From the NCBI GenBank assembly GCA_022799755.1, contig JAAWOU010000001.1, forward strand, positions 88,583 through 152,582: a DNA stretch of 64,000 nt, written 5' to 3'. Positions within the stretch are counted from its first letter, which is position 1, and each line of letters begins with the position of its first letter. The DNA is from Lachnospiraceae bacterium. Its GTDB lineage: Bacteria > Bacillota > Clostridia > Lachnospirales > Lachnospiraceae. This document shows, in pieces, positions 62,968 through 64,000 of the stretch. A program made the translations under genes and the position numbers. The notes under the pieces were generated by a model, which saw nothing but the letters and a program-made list of their open reading frames with translations, was not told the origin of the DNA and searched no databases.

Positions 62968-64000
62968 TCACTCATGCCGCAAATGCTTATCTAACATATC
63001 CCTTACCCCATCCAGACTCATATCTTTTTCCTTTGCAATGGCGGCAAGGTCATCATATTCGTATTTTGAGCGTTTTACGCCATAACCGGACGAATCCTTG
63101 CGGTGAACGATGCCGTAAGGAGTCTGCAGTTCCTCCACTTTCCGGTTCAGCACATAGCGCTGCATTCTTGCCTCGCGCACTCCAAGCGTAGTGGTATGCC
63201 GGAATATCAGCGCAAGCATCGCTTCCTTGTCAGATTCCCTGCACACTACGCGTATCAATGTCCCCGGGCGGTTCTTCTTCATGCCGACAGGCACCGTGTA
63301 TACGTCCAGCGCACCACTCTCAAAAAGACATTCCATGGCAAAGCCTGTCTGCTCTGCCGTCATATCGTCCACGTTGCAGGAGAGCTCCAGCACCTGCTCT
63401 GTCCTGTCCTCCGTCTCCCCCAGAATCGCGCGGACACAATTTGCCGCCTCGAAATCTTTCTTTCCCATTCCATAGCCGATGGCGCCCATCTTCATCACAG
63501 GCATGCTCCCAAAGCGTGTGGCAAAATACTTCAGCAGAGCGGCACCGGTAGGTGTGCAGAGTTCCCCGCGGACATTTCCTCCATAGACAGGTACATCCTT
63601 TAGGATAAAAGCCGTGGCAGGCGCAGGTACCGGCAGGATGCCATGGGCGCATCTGACCTGACCGCTTCCCACATGGACTGGCGACACCACTACCTCGTCC
63701 GGAGCAATTCGGTTCATCAACATGCACACCATGGCGATATCCGTGACAGCATCCATAGTCCCTACCTCATGAAAATGAATTTCCGTAACCGGAACTCCGT
63801 GGGCATGGCTCTCTGCCTCCGCTATCAGCCGATAGACGGCCATGATATCATCCTGCACTTTTTCCGGCAGAGCCAGATGTCCTCTGACGATATGCTCGAT
63901 GTCATGGAGGCTGCTGTGATGGTGCGTGTGGGTATGGTGATGAGCATGTTCTCCATGGGCATGATCATGATTCTCATGGCTGTGCTCTTCATGGACGTGA
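62968..64000 (-). CDS. larC: Nickel-pincer cofactor biosynthesis protein LarC (N-terminus outside window)
   Basis: LarC inserts nickel, in a CTP-dependent step, into the pincer nucleotide used by lactate racemase and related enzymes. Residues visible include EIHFHEVGTMDAVTDIAMVCMLMNRI, CAHGILPVPAPATAFIL, GELCTPTGAALLKYFA, LSCNVDDMTAEQTGFAMECL and a C-terminal KYEYDDLAAIAKE. The frame is open to the window edge and its upstream part is strongly His-rich: about 18 His within 34 codons before SSLHDIEH, as expected of the LarC nickel-binding stretch. A GTG at 63858 is internal. No larA or larB is within the window. Confidence 0.93.
   Translation of the reverse strand, partial: HVHEEHSHENHDHAHGEHAHHHTHTHHHSSLHDIEHIVRGHLALPEKVQDDIMAVYRLIAEAESHAHGVPVTEIHFHEVGTMDAVTDIAMVCMLMNRIAPDEVVVSPVHVGSGQVRCAHGILPVPAPATAFILKDVPVYGGNVRGELCTPTGAALLKYFATRFGSMPVMKMGAIGYGMGKKDFEAANCVRAILGETEDRTEQVLELSCNVDDMTAEQTGFAMECLFESGALDVYTVPVGMKKNRPGTLIRVVCRESDKEAMLALIFRHTTTLGVREARMQRYVLNRKVEELQTPYGIVHRKDSSGYGVKRSKYEYDDLAAIAKEKDMSLDGVRDMLDKHLRHE

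Noticed and set aside
1..64000. Search for tRNA, rRNA, IS elements, phage or defence genes
   Set aside because: No tRNA-like arms, transposases, integrases or known defence domains were seen when reading the window; short or degenerate examples could be missed by eye.

Overview
The window reads as chromosome of an anaerobic, endospore-forming Clostridia, most likely a gut Lachnospiraceae. The grounds are a spoIVA gene at the left edge, an [FeFe]-hydrogenase, a ferredoxin-dependent indolepyruvate oxidoreductase, a tyrosine T-box leader, YesM/YesN-type sugar regulation, Firmicutes gene orders (rnc-smc-ftsY, rpsP-khpA-rimM-trmD-rplS, rbgA-rnhB-ylqG-ylqH) and low-GC-Gram-positive style ribosome binding sites despite a moderate GC content. 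Most genes lie on the minus strand. I saw no tRNA, rRNA, CRISPR array, IS element or prophage.

Left part (1-16.2 kb): partial spoIVA, a lipoprotein serpin, a decayed MBOAT acyltransferase fragment, tyrS under a T-box, an intact MBOAT/SGNH-like pair for exopolymer acylation, a CoxE-like VWA protein with its MoxR ATPase (and a possible small basic ORF between them), metF, a hybrid multi-PAS histidine kinase, a MATE transporter and a ZIP metal transporter.

Middle (16.2-48.6 kb) is core biology. gpsA-plsY-der-DUF512 is followed by a PRPP synthetase and a VanR-like response regulator with a 909-residue kinase. A long, almost continuous translation/secretion/division block then runs on the minus strand. 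Read in transcription order it is yceD-rpmF, plsX-acpP-rnc-smc-ftsY, ilvA, yitT, then ylxM-ffh, rpsP-khpA-rimM-trmD-rplS, lepB-rbgA-lepB-rnhB, ylqG-like, ylqH-like, yraN, pgeF. Three genes (ilvA, yitT and an opposite-strand DUF6688-like membrane protein) sit between ftsY and ylxM, which are neighbours in Bacillus. TrmD carries an unexpected C-terminal GNAT acetyltransferase domain.

Right part (48.7-64 kb) is metabolic. iorA-iorB-paaK-ACT forms an aryl-pyruvate oxidation module. A sugar ABC importer (binding protein that looks internally shortened, two permeases, no ATPase) lies divergent from its YesM/YesN two-component system and is followed by a trans-sulfuration-type PLP enzyme. The window closes with a monomeric [FeFe]-hydrogenase, which could dispose of electrons from IorAB as H2, and a partial larC for the nickel-pincer cofactor.

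No obviously new multi-gene defence or mobile system is visible. The most unusual items are the TrmD-GNAT fusion, the shortened binding protein with repeats in its leader, the FliK-like/FlhB-tail pair, the lipoprotein serpin and a few repeat and operator-like sequences. All functional calls are from reading the translated sequence; no database search was possible.
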